Positions 61,801 to 64,000 of a stretch of 64,000 bases of DNA are shown here, piece by piece (position 1 is the first letter of the stretch; each line of letters starts with the position of its first letter). The DNA is from Anarhynchus alexandrinus. Lineage: Eukaryota; Chordata; Aves; Charadriiformes; Charadriidae. The notes under the pieces were generated by a model. That model did no database searches. It was not told the origin of the DNA and saw nothing but the letters and a program-made list of their open reading frames with translations. The stretch spans positions 707,726-771,725 of the forward strand of contig VUYV01000322.1 of NCBI GenBank assembly GCA_008711295.1. Reading direction: 5' to 3'. The translations under genes were made by a program, and so were the position numbers.

Positions 61801-62267
61801 GCTGCCTTCATACATACATATAAAATAAACAGAGCGAAACATTTGTAGTATTGGTTACAAAATAAGCGATTCATCCTACCAAAGAGAAAAACACTCGCCC
61901 AAGTAAACATAACATAGTGGTGAAGCACTGTTCTTGAACTGTCAGCCCCACAAAGATGCTATTGCTTATATTCTTCTTACATTATCATCTTTCCATGCAC
62001 AGGCAGTTTACTTAGACTGGTATCTCTGGGGAAGGTCTATTTTTAGTGTGTGCTTGTACATTGGCCAGTATAGCCAGATGCTGATGCCTTAATACTTGCC
62101 TATCAAAAGTGAAAAGACAGAACTGAATGTAGTTTAAGAAGGGAACTCTCAAAAAAGTTTACTATACAACGCAGAGGGTAGATACCTAGTTCCTAACCTC
62201 CGTTTCTTTGCAATAAGATATAGCATTAAAGAGATTACATTGATGTATTTGTTATCCTACCTGATAG
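58801..62267. other. Unique noncoding DNA, no gene seen
   Basis: No recognised gene. The part at 59160-59425 is enhancer-like (separate entry). Other open frames are short and overlap on both strands. Confidence 0.5.
59160..59425. promoter_or_regulatory. Candidate conserved noncoding element
   Basis: An AT-rich, non-repetitive stretch crowded with transcription-factor-like words: TTATTGGTCA twice (59164-59174 and about 59283-59292 as CTTATTGGTCATAA), TGATCAAT, AATCAATTAGG, CAATTAAATTGTTCTGTCAC (homeodomain/SOX/TALE-like) and ACTATTAACAG. It resembles the texture of deeply conserved vertebrate enhancers. The call is by impression; conservation is untested. Confidence 0.25.
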
Positions 62268-62327
62268 ATCATAGAATCATAGAATTAGTGACGTTGGAAG
62301 GGACCTTTAAGATCATCAAGTCCAACC
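62268..62327 (-). mobile_element. CR1 LINE, 60-bp 3' tail
   Basis: The + strand reads ATCATAGAATCATAGAATTA, then 'gttggaagggacctttaagatcatcaagtccaacc'. This is the exact reverse-complement layout of a CR1 3' end (ggttggact..gatgatctt..aaggtccc..ccaac..attctatgattctatgat). Its words differ from the other two young copies (GACTTGATGATCTTAAAGG instead of GAACTAGATGGTCTTCAAGG), so it belongs to another subfamily. It is extremely 5'-truncated. Confidence 0.92.
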
Positions 62328-62573
62328 GATAGTTTTCCTTTTTTTTTCTGGTATCCCCTCTTGCAGCTTTACCTTAGTAAAACTCTCCATCTTAATGTTG
62401 GCATCAGACACTTTTGGTACTATGAAAATTACATTTAGTACGTAATTATGAAGAGCCGCTAGGTTGCATAAATAAATTCTCATCAGTTTTGCATGTGGAC
62501 CCTGTAATGAGTACACCTCAAGACCTGCAAACTGATTAATTGCACCAGGACCACTTTGAGTGGGATTCCACAC

Positions 62574-62755
62574 CGAGCCCTTCCACTTCCCGGCTGTGGT
62601 CTCTCGTGTCTGCAGGACATCGTGGCGTCTTGTGGGTGTATATGGCGATATATCAGAAAACAATTACCGCCCCTCCGGAAGTGGTCGCGGAAAGTGGAGT
62701 GCGGCGGTGGTGCTCTCGGAAAGTGAAGTGGGGTCAGCTGAAGGGGAGACCTTCG
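62574..62755. promoter_or_regulatory. CpG cluster with ETS-type site, promoter- or enhancer-like
   Basis: By hand count there are 14 CpGs in about 182 bp, with no visible CpG depletion. It contains CCGGAAGTG (62675-62683), the consensus ETS/GABP-type site typical of CpG-island promoters, followed by two copies of GGAAAGTG (62689-62696 and 62718-62725). A + strand open frame (62540-62944, ATG at 62642) runs through it, but its product is unrecognised. No TATA box. It lies 250 bp from the CR1 tail at 62268. It could be a noncoding-RNA promoter, an enhancer or a remnant of a repeat. Confidence 0.35.
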
Positions 62756-63267
62756 CTCAATTCACACTTCTTTGCGAGACTCAGAAATTCATTTGATGAG
62801 ATGCTTTTCAAAGCCTTGTGGATACGTGATGTTCAAAATGGTATTTGTACGAACAGTGGCTTTGACGAAAAATGGAAATTTTTGTTTCTGGAGAAGCAGT
62901 TTTCAAATTTTCATTGCAAAGAGGAAACTAGCACTTTCAAGTGAAAATTCCCATGTTTTTAATGAATTTCTGGGGCATTTTGAAGATTAACTTGAAGAAA
63001 AGAAGGATAAAAGGTAACTTGCAAGTCATTTATTTCTCGATTACAGCCATCTAATATCCTCAGTGCGTATAAATCAGTTCAGTTTAGCAATACCAATTAA
63101 ACAAAATGTGGCTTTAAAATCTCACCGTATATTTAAATGAAATGAAAATATTTAGATTTTTTTTTTTAAATGAGCAATCTCACATAATTAATTAGTTACA
63201 AGTCTTCCATAATCACCGAAATACGGGGACACGGAGAGGCTAGCTAATATGGGCGTAAAAACTTGTT

Positions 63268-63370
63268 GGGGTGTGTGTGGGCGCTCACACATCTGTGTAT
63301 ACGCAACACACACTTTTGTGTCGCTGCATGCGAAGACACACGTGCGCGCGTGTATACACACACGTGCATA
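63268..63370. repeat. TG/CA-rich tract with 35-bp perfect purine-pyrimidine alternation
   Basis: From 63336 to 63370 every base alternates purine and pyrimidine without a break, including the core CGTGCGCGCGTGTATACACA. Such runs are the classical Z-DNA-forming type. The flanks (63268-63335) are interrupted TG and CA repeats. Confidence 0.9.
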
Positions 63371-63639
63371 AAAACACTGATGAAACTACTGGTGGCTACC
63401 TCTCCAGGCAAATAAGGCTCATAAATTGCCACATTGTGCTTAATCTGTATGTAAAGCATGTTACACATCACTGTTATAATGCAGACATCTTAACTTTAAA
63501 TGAGACGAAAACAAACATAAAATTAGCACTTTAGGGAACCCCCTGCCACTCAATTTGTGTTGGGCTTAACACCTTCTTATTTTATATATCCTTCTACATA
63601 AACAGTTTTATATCAGCCCTTGATATGGTGCCTTCAAAG

Positions 63640-63960
63640 AATTAAATGTTGAGCTGTTTAAAAGCACTAATTAGCAGCTTTAATACAAAGGGGAGCGTAG
63701 TTATTAGTAAAATCTTGTAAAGCTTGAATACCCTTTGGGCCCAGTCATTTGTGTGTGAAATAACTCAATAAAAATATTATATTGTTAATCACAAAAACCT
63801 TCAAGGGAAATGCTAAATCTGGGAAGAAATATAAACTGTACCTTTCCAAACAAAGGAGGAAAAGTGACCGTCCACATTAAAGCAAAGCCATAAAATCCCG
63901 AGAAGAATATATTCATTGATAAAACGCAGCTTGTTTCCTACTAAGGGTTTTTGCAATCTG
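63640..63960. promoter_or_regulatory. Candidate conserved noncoding element
   Basis: A non-repetitive AT-rich stretch with CACTAATTAGCAGCTTTAAT (homeodomain core and a CAGCTTT word), two TCF/SOX-like words (TACAAAGGGG near 63685 and AACAAAGGAGG near 63851) and GTTAATCAC (an HNF1-like half site) near 63784. This is an impression of enhancer texture and not a demonstrated element. Confidence 0.22.
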
Positions 63961-64000
63961 TAACCTTATGCACGTACAACAACAAACATACATTAACGGT

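Larger units (their letters stand above)
62756..64000. other. Unique AT-rich DNA to the window end
   Basis: No recognised gene. It includes the TG/CA tract (63268-63370) and an enhancer-like stretch (63640-63960). Confidence 0.5.

Overview
This window looks like a single-copy, repeat-poor stretch of vertebrate nuclear DNA, most likely from a bird. The evidence is the interspersed-repeat content. Every repeat I can name with confidence is a chicken-repeat-1 (CR1) LINE, recognisable by its ATTCTATGATTCTA-type 3' end, and there are no Alu, B1, L1 or other mammalian-type repeats. Repeats cover only a few percent, the base composition is moderately AT-rich, and CpG is depleted except in a few small clusters. 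A crocodilian or turtle cannot be excluded from CR1 alone, but the low repeat density favours a bird. There is no bacterial gene organisation: open frames are short, lie on both strands and overlap one another at random, without ribosome-binding sites or operon spacing. I found no complete protein-coding gene, tRNA, rRNA or CRISPR array.

Layout. 1-7.3 kb: unique sequence with one exon-like open frame (1683-1904), a possible old hAT transposon end (6294) and a small hairpin (6416). 7.3-7.9 kb: a CR1 3' fragment on the + strand. 7.9-36 kb: mostly unique AT-rich DNA with a GC/CpG-richer patch (12.43-12.63 kb), small local tandem duplications (14.75, 18.0, 32.9 kb), a contig-join artefact around a single N at 16359, and a 129-codon open frame at 28.56 kb. 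36.0-36.33 kb: a second CR1 3' fragment of the same subfamily and orientation. 38.9-39.05 kb: a long pentanucleotide pyrimidine tract. 39.49 kb: a perfect 13-bp hairpin. 45.57-45.76 kb: a decayed CR1 ORF2 piece in which endonuclease and reverse-transcriptase signatures sit side by side. 49.0-49.8 kb: the longest open frame (251 codons, - strand), of doubtful meaning. 51.67 kb: a G13 run ending in an N. 58.25-58.8 kb: two ancient CR1 relics pointing outward from each other. 62.27 kb: a short CR1 tail on the - strand. 62.57-62.76 kb: a promoter-like CpG cluster with an ETS-type site. 63.27-63.37 kb: a TG/CA tract with a 35-bp perfect purine-pyrimidine alternation.

Interpretation. The window is probably intergenic (gene-desert) or deep-intronic DNA. 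Several AT-rich, motif-dense stretches read like conserved noncoding enhancers, but that is an impression only, since conservation cannot be measured from one sequence. I saw no evidence for a novel multigene system. The most informative items are the CR1 fossils, the assembly artefact, the CpG/ETS cluster, and two or three open frames that deserve a homology or RNA-seq check.
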